DNA of 63,371 nucleotides from Candidatus Zixiibacteriota bacterium. GTDB lineage: Bacteria > Zixibacteria > MSB-5A5 > GN15 > PGXB01. Positions 24,605-34,915 of the stretch are shown piece after piece. The position numbers and the translations under genes were made by a program. The notes under the pieces were generated by a model, which ran no database searches, was not told the DNA's origin, and was given only the letters and a program-made list of their open reading frames with translations. The stretch spans positions 1-63,371 of the forward strand of contig JAFGTT010000001.1 in NCBI GenBank assembly GCA_016933955.1, written 5' to 3'. The number at the start of each line of letters is the position of its first letter. The stretch's first letter is position 1.

Positions 24605-27600
24605 CTATTTGAGTAAAATCATTTTTCTGGTTTCGCTATGCTTTCCAGTTTTAAGGCGATAAAGATATATCCCCGATCCCGCCTTGGTGCCGTCGTCTGC
24701 CGTACCATCCCAGGTAACACGATAATTCCCCGGGCCTTTTGTATCATCAACCAGGGTGGCCACTTTCCGGCCAATAATATTATAAACTTCAATTGAAACC
24801 GGCGATCGTTGTGGAAGTGAGTATTCAATCGTGGTTATCGGATTAAACGGATTGGGTACATTCTGCGAGAGTCGGCAAGTCTCAGGCAAGATATCGGCTT
24901 CATGATCCTCGACAGCGGTCGAGTGACAGAGTGAAGGGAGCCGCCCGATATTATTCATTCGCCGGTTGACACGCCAGAATGGGACCGGGAAGGAGCATTC
25001 GTCATATTCAGCCCCAGGATAATTGACGAAAATCTGATTGCTATCGGGTGTGGTGATAACCAGATCGACATGACCATCGCGGTTGATATCGCCCAGCGAT
25101 GGCGTGAACCGGTCACTGGTATAGACATCGCGGACGGTGATCAGTGGAAATCCGGGGATTTGAGCTCCGTCGGCATCCCAGGCATAAATCCTTTGGGCGT
25201 TATAGGTGTCAAACATATCGTTATTGGCGCAGGCCACCACATCGATGCGGGAATCGCCGTTTATATCTCCCAGAAGGAGCATATTCATAACACTCGGTTC
25301 CGGAGTGGTGGCGAACAGGCCGTTGTGGCTGTTGGGAATATACGAGGAGCCGTCGAGATTCCAGGCCAGAACATAGCTTGTGCTGATATCGAAAAAGGTC
25401 GAGAAATACTCAGCCTCGCCGTCATCGTCAATATCGCCGAAAATCGGCACGCTCGGCACGACATAGGTATCGACTCCCATTTCATGAGGCCAACCGGGAA
25501 GCAGATTGAGCCCGCCATCAAAGGCATATATCCAGTAGTTATAATCGAGATAATAGCCATACATAATCAGTTCCTGGACATCATCGTTGTCAATATCATA
25601 AGCCGAAAAACCGGCGATATTAAAATCGCTTCCGTTCATCTGGATCAAAAGACTGTCAATGGTTTGACCCGTGACGGCATCAATTTGACGAAGCAGGCAA
25701 TAGGAGAGATTACAGGCGTAAAATTCATCGAGTCCATCGTTGTCCAGATCAACCGAGAGGATATCATAAAAATAATTAAAGACATACAACAGGGAACCAT
25801 CCGGGCGGAAAATAAATGTTTTCGATAAATCCCCGTCATAAATATAGACAAAGATTTCATCGAGACCATCACTATCGATATCTTTCAGGAATACTTTGGG
25901 GAATTCGCTTTCGGTGCGGTAGTAATTCCCGACCGGAGGGGTAATTCCCAGATAGTTTTCAATTCGCTCGCCGCCCGATGGGAAAATATATACTTTGGGA
26001 GGATCATACCCCACCGCGACAATATCATCGATCCCATCACCATTGATTTCCCCAATGGCAGGCGGGATCATGTAATTATTGCGCGGGAAAAAGGGCAACC
26101 CGTCGGTTTTGGCCGTGCCATCGGGATTGAAAGCCATCATCCCGGCCGATGTTCCCAGGAGTATTTCATTCACCCCATCGTTGTCGTGGTCACAATAGGT
26201 GGTTATAATGGCCGGATAGCCATTGACGGGTGCTTTCCAGGCCTGGTCGGTGCCAAACATGGATTGGATATAAACCGAAATCGTATCGGCTTTAAGGAGG
26301 CTGTCGAAAGAATAAAGCGACAAACGTAAATCATAAGGACTCTCGGGAATTTCTTCGAGAAACCACCCTTCGATTGCTTCATCATATAGCGGCCACGATA
26401 CACTGGCGATTTCCTCCCAACCGCTGTCGGCCGAGGCCGGTTTGTACTCCAGAATTGAATATCCGAATTCCGGTGAGTAGGCTCTTCCCAAAACCTGAAT
26501 AAAATCGGAGATGGTCTCGCCGTCGATCGGTGACGTAATTTCGACCACGGTATCATTGGCAATATAGACAGAGGTATAATAAACATTATCATCGCCGCAT
26601 GAAAGGCGAAGAGTATAACGGCCGTTGAGTCCGTCTTGAGAGGTGTTCCAGACAGCCAGGTTTTCATCGGTTACGGGGGTATTGGAATTGATAATATTAT
26701 ACCAGCTTTCCGGGTCGGCGCCGGGGCCGTAATCAAGACTGTATTCCGTAAAATCGTTACCGTCGGCAAGGCCAATAATATCAACCATTCCGGAAACGAT
26801 TTCGTTCGGTCGGGGAGATTCTATCATCGCCCTGACTTCCGGAATGAGTGATAATGCTCCGTCCAGGTTCAACCGCCCGTATCCGCAGTAATTGTCGAAT
26901 CCCGGATAATTCCATCCTACTCCATAGGGATCGACAATATCGACCGCCGATTGCTCGAGAATCTGCCTTGTTTTTTCGGGGGTAAGGCCGGGGGAGGCCG
27001 CCTGCAGGACGGCCGCGGCTCCAACCCCATGGGGACAGGACATGCTGGTTCCCGAGGCCAGATAGTAAATAGTATCGATAATATGGACTTTACGTTCGTA
27101 TGGCCACTCCGAACCATACATATCGGTATTGCCGGCCCGCAGGGAAAGAATCATGTACCCCGGTGCAACCACGCTCAGATGATCACCATATGTCGAAAAC
27201 GAGGTGACCTGATCAGAATCGTTGGACGCCCCGATGGCGATCGTGGCGGCATAAGCGGCGGGGAAATTATAAGAGAAGGCGCCATCGTTTCCGGATGCGG
27301 CGCACAGGATGACACCTTTATCGTGGGCATAGTTGATAGCTTCTTCGATCAGGTCGCTTCGGAAATTGAGACCGAAACTCATATTGACCACTTTGGCGCC
27401 GTTATCGGCGGCATAAATGATGGCCCGGGCGATCCGGGTCACCAATGGCAGGGGATCAAACTTCAGAGCCATAATCCTGCAATTGGTCGCAATTCCGGCG
27501 ATCCCGACGGCGTTATCGGTTACCGCGGCGACAATCCCGGCGCAATGCGTGCCGTGCCCCTCGGTATCGGTCGGATCATTATCGCCCAGATCGAGGGCAT

Positions 27601-28342
27601 CGATACTCGAGGCAAAGTCCCAGCCATGCATATCATCGATATAACCATTATGGTCATCATCAAGACCGTTATCGGGGATTTCCCCGGGATTTACCCAGAT
27701 GTTGGCGGCCAGGTCGGGATGGACCATGTCTACTCCGGTATCGATTATGGCCACCACCACGGTGGTCTGATCAGGAATTGTTCCATAGACCTGACCGGCT
27801 CCGATATCGGCTCCCGGAATTCCGGCGGTTAATATTAACTCATCATTTGATGTTCCCCAGTTACTCAGAACATGATAATGTTCCTGGCCATTATTTTCGA
27901 GATTCCATTGAAACTGGTACAGAGGATCATCGGGAGTATCATAAAATTCTACCGTATAATCCGGTTCGGCATAAATAATCCCCGGTATGGTTTTAAATTC
28001 ATTTTTAAAAGCCTCGATATCGATGCCCGGGGCTGTTTCGAATATATAGACATTGCGAAATCTATTACCGGCTTTAATCGAGGCTGTTTTGGAAAGCAGG
28101 GATTTTAAATTCCGGACCTCATACTTATTATTGAGCCGATCAATATCCGATTGACCGGTTTTGGCCAGACCTTTTTCAGGCGAAATCATAAGCGGCACTC
28201 GGCTGTTATCGAATTTGACAATCAACCGAGTAGGCTGATAGGAATCATTCGTCACCAATCCGTCATAATAAATGCCCAGGGCATCCGCCGCAGGTAGAAA
28301 AAGGATAGCCGCCAATAATGAATAAAATATTATCTGTCTCAT
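24605..28342 (-). CDS. Secreted S8 (subtilisin-like) serine protease with FG-GAP repeats and FlgD-like C-terminal domain
   Basis: A 1245-aa exported protease. Signal peptide 1-22; I9-type propeptide about 38-133 ending AEPDYTVEFY. Catalytic triad visible: D201 (AIIDTGVDMVHPD), H263 (GHGTHCAG), S433 (ASGTSMSCPH), with oxyanion N352 (SGND). Ig-like segments follow the protease domain, then FG-GAP/VCBS repeats with Asp-rich calcium loops (DIDSDGLDEIF, DLDNDGLDEFY, DIDDDGEAEYF, DINGDSRIDV). It ends in a FlgD-like domain with QNVPNPFNP and ETRKMILLK. It is expected to be secreted and kept at the cell surface or released by a T9SS-like route. Confidence 0.93.
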   Translation of the reverse strand: MRQIIFYSLLAAILFLPAADALGIYYDGLVTNDSYQPTRLIVKFDNSRVPLMISPEKGLAKTGQSDIDRLNNKYEVRNLKSLLSKTASIKAGNRFRNVYIFETAPGIDIEAFKNEFKTIPGIIYAEPDYTVEFYDTPDDPLYQFQWNLENNGQEHYHVLSNWGTSNDELILTAGIPGADIGAGQVYGTIPDQTTVVVAIIDTGVDMVHPDLAANIWVNPGEIPDNGLDDDHNGYIDDMHGWDFASSIDALDLGDNDPTDTEGHGTHCAGIVAAVTDNAVGIAGIATNCRIMALKFDPLPLVTRIARAIIYAADNGAKVVNMSFGLNFRSDLIEEAINYAHDKGVILCAASGNDGAFSYNFPAAYAATIAIGASNDSDQVTSFSTYGDHLSVVAPGYMILSLRAGNTDMYGSEWPYERKVHIIDTIYYLASGTSMSCPHGVGAAAVLQAASPGLTPEKTRQILEQSAVDIVDPYGVGWNYPGFDNYCGYGRLNLDGALSLIPEVRAMIESPRPNEIVSGMVDIIGLADGNDFTEYSLDYGPGADPESWYNIINSNTPVTDENLAVWNTSQDGLNGRYTLRLSCGDDNVYYTSVYIANDTVVEITSPIDGETISDFIQVLGRAYSPEFGYSILEYKPASADSGWEEIASVSWPLYDEAIEGWFLEEIPESPYDLRLSLYSFDSLLKADTISVYIQSMFGTDQAWKAPVNGYPAIITTYCDHDNDGVNEILLGTSAGMMAFNPDGTAKTDGLPFFPRNNYMIPPAIGEINGDGIDDIVAVGYDPPKVYIFPSGGERIENYLGITPPVGNYYRTESEFPKVFLKDIDSDGLDEIFVYIYDGDLSKTFIFRPDGSLLYVFNYFYDILSVDLDNDGLDEFYACNLSYCLLRQIDAVTGQTIDSLLIQMNGSDFNIAGFSAYDIDNDDVQELIMYGYYLDYNYWIYAFDGGLNLLPGWPHEMGVDTYVVPSVPIFGDIDDDGEAEYFSTFFDISTSYVLAWNLDGSSYIPNSHNGLFATTPEPSVMNMLLLGDINGDSRIDVVACANNDMFDTYNAQRIYAWDADGAQIPGFPLITVRDVYTSDRFTPSLGDINRDGHVDLVITTPDSNQIFVNYPGAEYDECSFPVPFWRVNRRMNNIGRLPSLCHSTAVEDHEADILPETCRLSQNVPNPFNPITTIEYSLPQRSPVSIEVYNIIGRKVATLVDDTKGPGNYRVTWDGTADDGTKAGSGIYLYRLKTGKHSETRKMILLK

Positions 28343-28532
28343 ATATTTTCCCGTGTTCCTTTCTGAGCTACTTCCAAATCTACGGATATTTTATTAATCA
28401 TTTTATAATTGCAATTTATGGCAATCCGGTCAGTATCAAAGTTATTGTCTTATTTAAAATTACGAAAAAAGATGATTTTCGCAAGGATTCTTTTAGGCGG
28501 ATCGGATGGTCTTTTCATGAGATACGATAAGA

Positions 28533-30038
28533 TTAAAAATCATCAGGATCGTAGCGATCGTCGATCCCCGGCTGATAAATATTCCGGGTAAAACCGGAAT
28601 CCACCCGACACTCGAACGTGGTATCGCTACGGGCAAAGATATTTATATTGTCGATACTATGAAGCAGGGTGAAACCCGACAAAGCCGGGACATTATTGCC
28701 GGTGACGATATGGCTGACATAATCGGGTGAATCCGGCGGATTGATTCCATAGTAAAGCGGAACGTCACGGTGCAGGTAATAATATCCGCCGCTTCGAAAC
28801 CACAGATCCGAAGCATCATAAACCCCCGCCATATTTTTTTCATGGTTCAGGAATTTATAGGCTTCCAGCCTGGGATCGGAATAGAAAATCGTGCGATTAT
28901 AGACTTTAAAAATTCTCTGGCTGTAGACTTTATACTGACCAGGAAGAAGGGCCATTGCTCCCAGGATTGAAATCACCAGAAATATCCCGATCTGAAGCAT
29001 TCGGGATTTTCCCTTCAATCCGAATTTTTGATTTAATTCCGCCAAAATCATGCCGCCGAGAATCATTATCAGGGGAATTATCAGATAAATGTAACGATAG
29101 TCGAACTCATGTTTTTTAGCCGGGATAAGCAGATGAGAAATCAGTATCAAGCCGATTAAGATCAAAATTCTCCAGTTTTTTTTCACGATCAGCAGACCCG
29201 CCACGGGAATCAGCCAGTGGAAGTAAAACGATGCATACCCCAGGAAAAAAAGACAGTCAAAACTGAGAGTCGAACCGAAGGCTCCAGCCATAAAAAACGA
29301 TTTGTCGATGATATATATATTATGATATGATATAAAAGGGCATCCGAGAGTAAGTATATCGAATATCGCCACCAGGACGATTCCGACCGCGATAGAAAAC
29401 AAGTATAATCGGCGTTTTCCAGATGAGTACTCAATCGAAAAAAATACTATCATCGCCAGGACAACGGGGATGTAGTTGATACGAATGGCGGCCGCCAGAA
29501 CCGCCATTATTCCGGATAGGATGATATTTCGATTATGGTTTTCGGATAAAGCCAGGGCCAGAGAAACCATAAAGATATTTGCCGCCCAGACATCACTGAG
29601 CGGCCGGATGGAAAAATAAATGATTTCATACCACAGAGCGCAGAAAAAAGCCGCCCACAGACCGGCCTTAACCGAGTACCATCTTTCACCAATACGATAG
29701 GCGGCCCAAACCGCGCCGATTGAAATCAATGAGAGGATGACTTTGATGGCCGGGATATAGAATGATGGATTATCGAGCCGGAACCATTTGAACGGATAAA
29801 GAAGGGCTGTCATGAAACCGGGAACCAGCCATGAACGCGCCGAATAGCGGAACTCCCAGGGAATAAAACCATATCCGAAAACAATCCGATGAGCCTGTTC
29901 GAGAATCTGAAAATTCTCATCGGGGTGGTTGAAATTGTCCGAAATCAGGGCTGTTATGACTCTGGCTATCAAAGCCAGGGCGATAATCGCCATGAAAACA
30001 TGCGCGGATCGGTTGGAGTTTTCTGTCTGTCCCGCCAC
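28533..30038 (-). CDS. GT22-like polytopic mannosyltransferase (PIG-B/ALG family-like)
   Basis: A 501-aa membrane protein with about ten hydrophobic segments between residues 12 and 385. The first loop has HPDENFQILEQAHRIVFGYG followed by PWEFRYSARSW, which matches the conserved first-loop motif of GT22 enzymes (HPDE.FQ..E.aH...fG.g..tWE), where the acidic pair is catalytic. These enzymes transfer mannose from a polyprenyl-phosphate sugar on the outer face of the membrane. A hydrophilic C-terminal part (about 390-501) would face outside. Last gene of the smpB-amidase-murI-peptidase-lipoprotein run (11 bp from the preceding gene). Substrate unknown. Confidence 0.75.
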   Translation of the reverse strand: MAGQTENSNRSAHVFMAIIALALIARVITALISDNFNHPDENFQILEQAHRIVFGYGFIPWEFRYSARSWLVPGFMTALLYPFKWFRLDNPSFYIPAIKVILSLISIGAVWAAYRIGERWYSVKAGLWAAFFCALWYEIIYFSIRPLSDVWAANIFMVSLALALSENHNRNIILSGIMAVLAAAIRINYIPVVLAMIVFFSIEYSSGKRRLYLFSIAVGIVLVAIFDILTLGCPFISYHNIYIIDKSFFMAGAFGSTLSFDCLFFLGYASFYFHWLIPVAGLLIVKKNWRILILIGLILISHLLIPAKKHEFDYRYIYLIIPLIMILGGMILAELNQKFGLKGKSRMLQIGIFLVISILGAMALLPGQYKVYSQRIFKVYNRTIFYSDPRLEAYKFLNHEKNMAGVYDASDLWFRSGGYYYLHRDVPLYYGINPPDSPDYVSHIVTGNNVPALSGFTLLHSIDNINIFARSDTTFECRVDSGFTRNIYQPGIDDRYDPDDF

Positions 30039-30049
30039 CTGGTTGTCTT

Positions 30050-30910
30050 CTAAAAGCGCATCAGATCTTTAATTGTCTGATAAATATATTTTATCCTCAG
30101 GATCCGTTCCCGATCCTGTCCCCTAATATCCTCTATCCGAAGCATGACATAATTGCCGTCGGCGGTCCGGGCCAGATATGATTCGCCGAGCATAATCGGC
30201 ATTTTTTCAACGGCCGGGATATCCAATTCCAAATGGTTGTACTGATAAATATCTTTTGTCTTTCCCAGGGAATAAAATTCAGTCTGTCGCAGAAAACCGT
30301 TGAGGCGATGCGGCGAGGCGATATAATCGACGCCGTCCTTACTGAAAAAATACAGGTCGTTCAATTCCCCATCGGCCCGGACATAATTGCCCAGCTTGAA
30401 GGAAAAACCATCGGTGGTGTCGCTGTAGCGAAAAGCCAGGGAGAATTCCCCTTCGGGTCGGGGAATAACAGCCACTTCATTCGATGATTTCGAAACCGAG
30501 CCATCGGGAAAGACCGTTCTGACGGAGACAAAATACTCCTCGCCATTGTTCGCATCCTCAATAATCATGGTCTCGAATTCATTGTCGGGATCGGTATCAC
30601 CCGGATAGGGGTTTTCATTATAAGGTTTAATGGATCGGGGGAGACCGGCCGAACCATAGCGCTCGAAAATCGATTTTGGCCGCAGGTAAATGTTATAGCC
30701 TGAAATCATAATACTGTCATCACAATTGGGGTCCCACATCAAGGTCATTTTGCCGCTTTCCGGTTTTATTGTCAGATTTTCCGGATAGCAATCCGGCCGA
30801 ATTACTTCTCCGCCCGGACGAGGAGCCTTTCCACACCCTGCGAGCATAATAATACCGGCTATAAGTAATAACCACTTTATATAACAATCAAATCGATTTG
30901 TCTTGGACAT
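30050..30910 (-). CDS. Lipoprotein with fibronectin type III-like domain
   Basis: A 286-aa lipoprotein with lipobox LAGC (C26). An FN3-like domain covers about 42-150 (YPENLTIKPESGKMTLMWDP, YNIYLRPKS, NGEEYFVSVRTVFPDGSVSKSSNEV). The last ~135 aa has no recognised domain. GGGAGG lies 9 nt before the ATG. It overlaps the end of the M24 peptidase gene by 34 bp, so it belongs to the same transcript. Function unknown. Confidence 0.75.
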   Translation of the reverse strand: MSKTNRFDCYIKWLLLIAGIIMLAGCGKAPRPGGEVIRPDCYPENLTIKPESGKMTLMWDPNCDDSIMISGYNIYLRPKSIFERYGSAGLPRSIKPYNENPYPGDTDPDNEFETMIIEDANNGEEYFVSVRTVFPDGSVSKSSNEVAVIPRPEGEFSLAFRYSDTTDGFSFKLGNYVRADGELNDLYFFSKDGVDYIASPHRLNGFLRQTEFYSLGKTKDIYQYNHLELDIPAVEKMPIMLGESYLARTADGNYVMLRIEDIRGQDRERILRIKYIYQTIKDLMRF

Positions 30911-32046
30911 AAAAATTTGCCTCCCTTATCTGTCACTACCAGATCTTCCTCAAGCCCGGCATAACCGATACCCTTGAGTTCGATCCCCAGTTCCACTGTA
31001 AATGTATTACCCTTTTCAAGAGGGATGGTGGGTGTATTGCCGTACCTTTTCCAGCGGGGTCCGACAATAGCGGCACCGTCGTGAACCGAGCGGCCGATTT
31101 GATGCCCCAGGGCATGCTGATATTCCGGGTATCCTGACCCTTGGAGTATTTTTCGCGCTTCAGCATCGATAATGTATCCCTTTTTCCCGGGTCGATACAT
31201 TTCCGAGGTAACATCGATTACCTCGCGGACTTTGTTAAAGGCTCCCAGCAGTCGGGTCGGGGCCGTTTTTTCTCCGGGGCGGCGGAAATAAGCCAGGCGC
31301 TGAATGTCGGAGCAGTAATTTTCGACAACGGCGCCAAAATCGACATGGAGTAAATCGCCCGGCTCCAGGATAGCCTCGGTCGGATGACCATGCCCGGCGG
31401 TCGATTTGACACCGGCATTGACGATAGTGTCGAATGAATTACGCCCGCCCAGTTTCTCAATATTGGTATCGATTATACGGGCTATCTCTCGCTCGGTCAA
31501 ACCGGGTCGGATTTCCTCCAGAGATTTTTGCCAGCAGTCAGATGCCATGAAAGCCGCCGCTGAAATAAGTCTAATCTCCTCGGCCGTTTTTCGACCGCGA
31601 ACCAGCGAAACAATCCCCTCGGCCGAAACAAATCGCTCGATATATGGCGTTCCTTTTAAATATTCCTTTAGTAATTGGAACATGCCGTACGTCAGACCGT
31701 CGGAGGCGATATCATTGGTTGAATAATTCAGGGCGATGGTACGGGGATCAAGTTTTTTTACCGCCCGGCGAATTTCCCGGCCGCAGTCTTCGACATAGGG
31801 AATAACTCTGTCAAACCGGCCGGAACGCTCGAAATCGGGAGCGTCGAAATTTCCCACCAGGGCAATTGTCTCGCCGTCTCTGGCGATCAAAAAAGCCGAC
31901 TGCCAGACAACCTTATGACCGATTACAAGAGGTACGGCGGGGTCGGCCATCATGTCGGATTCTCTGACAAAAATCAGCCAGAGATCGATATCCAATTCCT
32001 TGAGAATCTCTATGGCCTGTTCTATTTTGATTCGATACAGGTCCAT
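30877..32046 (-). CDS. M24 family metallopeptidase (Xaa-Pro aminopeptidase-like)
   Basis: A 389-aa cytoplasmic metallopeptidase with a creatinase-like N-terminal domain (about 1-150) and a pita-bread catalytic domain. The five metal ligands can be read: D236 (HVDFGA), D247 (CSDIQR), H315 (HALGHQIG), E352 (TVELGI) and E366/E367 (GLEEDLVV). The family removes N-terminal residues preceding proline; the exact specificity is uncertain. It starts one base after the murI stop codon. Confidence 0.88.
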   Translation of the reverse strand: MDLYRIKIEQAIEILKELDIDLWLIFVRESDMMADPAVPLVIGHKVVWQSAFLIARDGETIALVGNFDAPDFERSGRFDRVIPYVEDCGREIRRAVKKLDPRTIALNYSTNDIASDGLTYGMFQLLKEYLKGTPYIERFVSAEGIVSLVRGRKTAEEIRLISAAAFMASDCWQKSLEEIRPGLTEREIARIIDTNIEKLGGRNSFDTIVNAGVKSTAGHGHPTEAILEPGDLLHVDFGAVVENYCSDIQRLAYFRRPGEKTAPTRLLGAFNKVREVIDVTSEMYRPGKKGYIIDAEARKILQGSGYPEYQHALGHQIGRSVHDGAAIVGPRWKRYGNTPTIPLEKGNTFTVELGIELKGIGYAGLEEDLVVTDKGGKFLCPRQIDLIVI

Positions 32047-32047
32047 T

Positions 32048-32869
32048 TCAATACCTGGTTATATCCACCCGGGTGATATTATTGATATTTCTTCCCAAAA
32101 AACGCTCCGTTATCTGGGTGAATTTATCGGGAACATCGGAGACATAGAATTTATGATTAATTTCCCCTCCGGACGGGCGCATCAGATTCTTTACCGAGAG
32201 CAGGGCCGCCACCTCGCGGGCGGTTTCTTCGGCCGAATCGACCAGGCGGACATTATCACCCATCACTTTGCCGATGACTTCCTTCAACAGGGGATAGTGG
32301 GTGCAACCCAGGACGAGGGTGTCGATATCCAAATCGATCAGGGTTTTGAGATAATCATAGGCAATCAGGCGGGTCGCCTCGCGGTCGATATAACCTTCCT
32401 CGGCCAGCGGTACAAACAGGGGGCAGGCCAGTGAAAAAACCTTGATATCGGGATTTCTTTTCTGCATGGCATGAGCATAGCTGTCGGATCCGATCGTGGC
32501 TTTGGTACCGATGATCCCGACCCGGCCATTGCGGGTATAATGGACCGCGGCCTTGGCCCCGGGTTCGATCACACCCAGGATGTCAATATCATATTCATCC
32601 TTGATAGTATTCAGGGCCACCGCTGAGGCGGTATTGCAGGCGGCCACAATAAATTTCACTTTATGCTCCAGCAGGAAATTAATATCCTGGCGGGTGAACT
32701 GAGTGATGATTTCCTTGGATCGCCCGCCATAGGGTGACCGGCCGACATCACCGAAATAGACGATATTTTCTTCCGGTAGTAATTTGAAAATCTCGGCTAC
32801 CACGGTCAGGCCGCCGACGCCGGAGTCAAAAATACCGACAGGTCTTTTCTGGATATTATTGGGACTCAT
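32048..32869 (-). CDS. murI: Glutamate racemase
   Basis: A 273-aa enzyme making D-glutamate for peptidoglycan. Signature FDSGVGGLTV near 14-23, the two catalytic cysteines C78 (VAACNTAS) and C189 (VLGCTHYPLL), and DVGRSPYG near 41-48. Its start overlaps the stop of the amidase gene by 4 bp (ATGA), so the two cell-wall genes are translationally coupled. Confidence 0.96.
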   Translation of the reverse strand: MSPNNIQKRPVGIFDSGVGGLTVVAEIFKLLPEENIVYFGDVGRSPYGGRSKEIITQFTRQDINFLLEHKVKFIVAACNTASAVALNTIKDEYDIDILGVIEPGAKAAVHYTRNGRVGIIGTKATIGSDSYAHAMQKRNPDIKVFSLACPLFVPLAEEGYIDREATRLIAYDYLKTLIDLDIDTLVLGCTHYPLLKEVIGKVMGDNVRLVDSAEETAREVAALLSVKNLMRPSGGEINHKFYVSDVPDKFTQITERFLGRNINNITRVDITRY

Positions 32870-34347
32870 TGACGATTCTCATATTTGGCTTTAAACCTTT
32901 TCAATCCGGCATAAATAGCTTCAGCCACTTCCTGCCGGTATTTTTTATCGTTGAGTAAATCCTCATCACTCTTATTGGTCAGGAAGGCCGACTCCACCAA
33001 TATAGAAGGCATATAGACCTGATTCAAGACAATAAAGGCCGCCTGGTCGATCCCTCTCGATCCGGTTTTCTTGCTTAGATTTTTGCGGAATTCACGATCA
33101 GACATGGCCGCCAGATCGGCCGATTCGACCTGGAATTCAGTCTGAATCATATCGCTGATTATCAGACTTAAATCATCGATTTTATCCCCCATCGCTTCGC
33201 TTTTTTCGGCAAGGAACGGGGCGTTTTCCAACTGGGCGGCGGCCCGGGCTTCATCATTTTTGGCCGGGGCCAGGAAGAACACCTGGAACCCCCGAGCGGA
33301 ACGGTTAGTCGAGGCGTTGGCATGGATGGATACGAAAATGTCGCCCTTGTTTTTATTGGCGATATTGGCCCGCTCTTCCAGCGAAACATACTCGTCCTTT
33401 TCGCGCGTCATAATTGCCTGGAAGATTTTTTCATCACGAATCAGTTTGGCCAGTCTTTTGGCGATATCAAGGACGATTTTTTTCTCGCGCGTATTATCCA
33501 GACCAATGGCCCCGTAGTCTTTGCCGCCGTGACCGGCATCGATTATAATTCGGTCAATCCGATCATCAGGCCCGACCTTTTCAACCGTGGTCGATACCGG
33601 GACGACCGTGGTATCGCGCAGAGATATCTGGATCCGCGGCGGACCGGCCTGGAATTTATGCGTAAATGATCCGATGTTCTGTTTCAGTCGAAAAGAAACC
33701 TGCGCCGAACCCTCGAACTGAAAGGCATTGATATCGCGCAGGAATTTGTTAGATTTGCGGCTCAACACCTGACGGATATTGACGGTTCCTCCCGGAATGG
33801 TAACATTGATCCAGTTGCCTTCCGAGATATATATTTCATAGCTGCGCGGTTCGGTTAAGAAAATTTCAATCAGCAGGCCATTGGCTTTTGAATCCAGGGC
33901 GACATCAGTGATATTGTACCATTCCGAATTAACCCGGATAACTTTCGACCGTTCATCCCAGCTGATCTGTTCCGGGCGTATCAAATCGAACAGGGGAATG
34001 AAAGCGGCAGCCGGCAAATAGAGATTGCCATCCCGAGAATCAACCGGATGAGTAATATTTTTTACCGTATCATCGATACTGATGTACGGTGAGTTCATAT
34101 AAAATACAGCCCGATGTCCCTCGGCTTTATATTTGGCCGAAAAGCCAATAATATCCCAGGAAATTCTTTCACCAAACAGCTCCACGAACTGCGATAGAGA
34201 AAAATAAGTTATATCGTTATTATCAAAGGAACCGATTTTCTCCAGGCCGCCCGATAACTGCACCGTCACATCACCGGCCAGGGCGATGCCGGGGAGAAAA
34301 ATGGCCGCCAGTATTATCGATACAATCAGGATCTTTGGATTATTCAT
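32866..34347 (-). CDS. N-acetylmuramoyl-L-alanine amidase (Amidase_3) with N-terminal accessory domains
   Basis: A 493-aa exported zinc amidase that cleaves the peptide stem from MurNAc. Signal peptide 1-25. Residues about 27-140 resemble a copper-amine-oxidase N-like/SLAP fold (YFSLSQFVELFGERISWD, LYLPAAAFIPLFDL), and about 145-250 resembles an AMIN-type beta domain. The catalytic domain starts near 265 with zinc ligands H273 (IIDAGHGGKD), E288 (TREKK) and H342 (SIHANAS), and VESAFLTN near the end holds the catalytic Glu. It overlaps smpB by 8 bp and murI by 4 bp. Confidence 0.92.
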   Translation of the reverse strand: MNNPKILIVSIILAAIFLPGIALAGDVTVQLSGGLEKIGSFDNNDITYFSLSQFVELFGERISWDIIGFSAKYKAEGHRAVFYMNSPYISIDDTVKNITHPVDSRDGNLYLPAAAFIPLFDLIRPEQISWDERSKVIRVNSEWYNITDVALDSKANGLLIEIFLTEPRSYEIYISEGNWINVTIPGGTVNIRQVLSRKSNKFLRDINAFQFEGSAQVSFRLKQNIGSFTHKFQAGPPRIQISLRDTTVVPVSTTVEKVGPDDRIDRIIIDAGHGGKDYGAIGLDNTREKKIVLDIAKRLAKLIRDEKIFQAIMTREKDEYVSLEERANIANKNKGDIFVSIHANASTNRSARGFQVFFLAPAKNDEARAAAQLENAPFLAEKSEAMGDKIDDLSLIISDMIQTEFQVESADLAAMSDREFRKNLSKKTGSRGIDQAAFIVLNQVYMPSILVESAFLTNKSDEDLLNDKKYRQEVAEAIYAGLKRFKAKYENRQ

Positions 34348-34825
34348 GGTTTTTGTTTTTCATACTCCGGCGATGGGCCTTCTCGATGGATCGGTCCGCC
34401 TCACGTTTGGCAATCTTGTCCCGTTTGTCATACATTTTACGTCCCCGGGCGGTGGCCAGTTCAATTTTTACATAGGGGCCTTTGAAGTATATCCGAAGGG
34501 GAATGAGAGTGAATCCTTTTTCGTTGGTGGCCCCGAATAACCTTCGGATTTCCTTTTTATGTAACAACAACCGGCGCGGTCGGGTCGGCTGATGGCTCTC
34601 ATGACCGGAAAACTCATACGGTGAAATGTGCAGATTAAAGAGAAATACCTGACCGCCATCGATGGCGGCATAACTGTCGGCCAGATTTACTTTCCCGGCC
34701 CGGAGCGATTTTACCTCGCTTCCCAGCAGTTCGATACCGACCTCCCGTTTTTCTATTATGTCATAATCCCGCAAGGCCTTACGGTTTGTGACAATATTCC
34801 TTATGCGAGGTATGGCGTCATTCAT
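34340..34825 (-). CDS. smpB: SsrA-binding protein SmpB
   Basis: A 161-aa trans-translation factor that delivers tmRNA to stalled ribosomes. Start at ATG 34825; a TTG at 34861 would add 12 atypical residues. Family signatures: NRKALRDYDIIEKREVGIEL, LGSEVKSLRAGKVNLADSYA, LFNLHISPYE, RPRRLLLHKKEIRRL, and the basic tail KMYDKRDKIAKREADR. First gene of the six-gene minus-strand run. The ribosome binding site is weak (GGGG close to the ATG). Confidence 0.95.
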   Translation of the reverse strand: MNDAIPRIRNIVTNRKALRDYDIIEKREVGIELLGSEVKSLRAGKVNLADSYAAIDGGQVFLFNLHISPYEFSGHESHQPTRPRRLLLHKKEIRRLFGATNEKGFTLIPLRIYFKGPYVKIELATARGRKMYDKRDKIAKREADRSIEKAHRRSMKNKNHE

Positions 34826-34915
34826 GGCCCCTAATATAGAGGTATCAGTGAGGGGTTGCAATTGTTTTATTGATTTGATAACTTACCCATCGATGAATAT
34901 TATCGGGAGTCAATG

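Noticed and set aside
26951-27832. A 293-aa plus-strand frame opposite the large subtilase gene
   Set aside because: It lies fully inside the catalytic domain coding region on the other strand; composition is shadow-like and no motif is seen. The 252-aa frame at 25070-25828 is rejected for the same reason.
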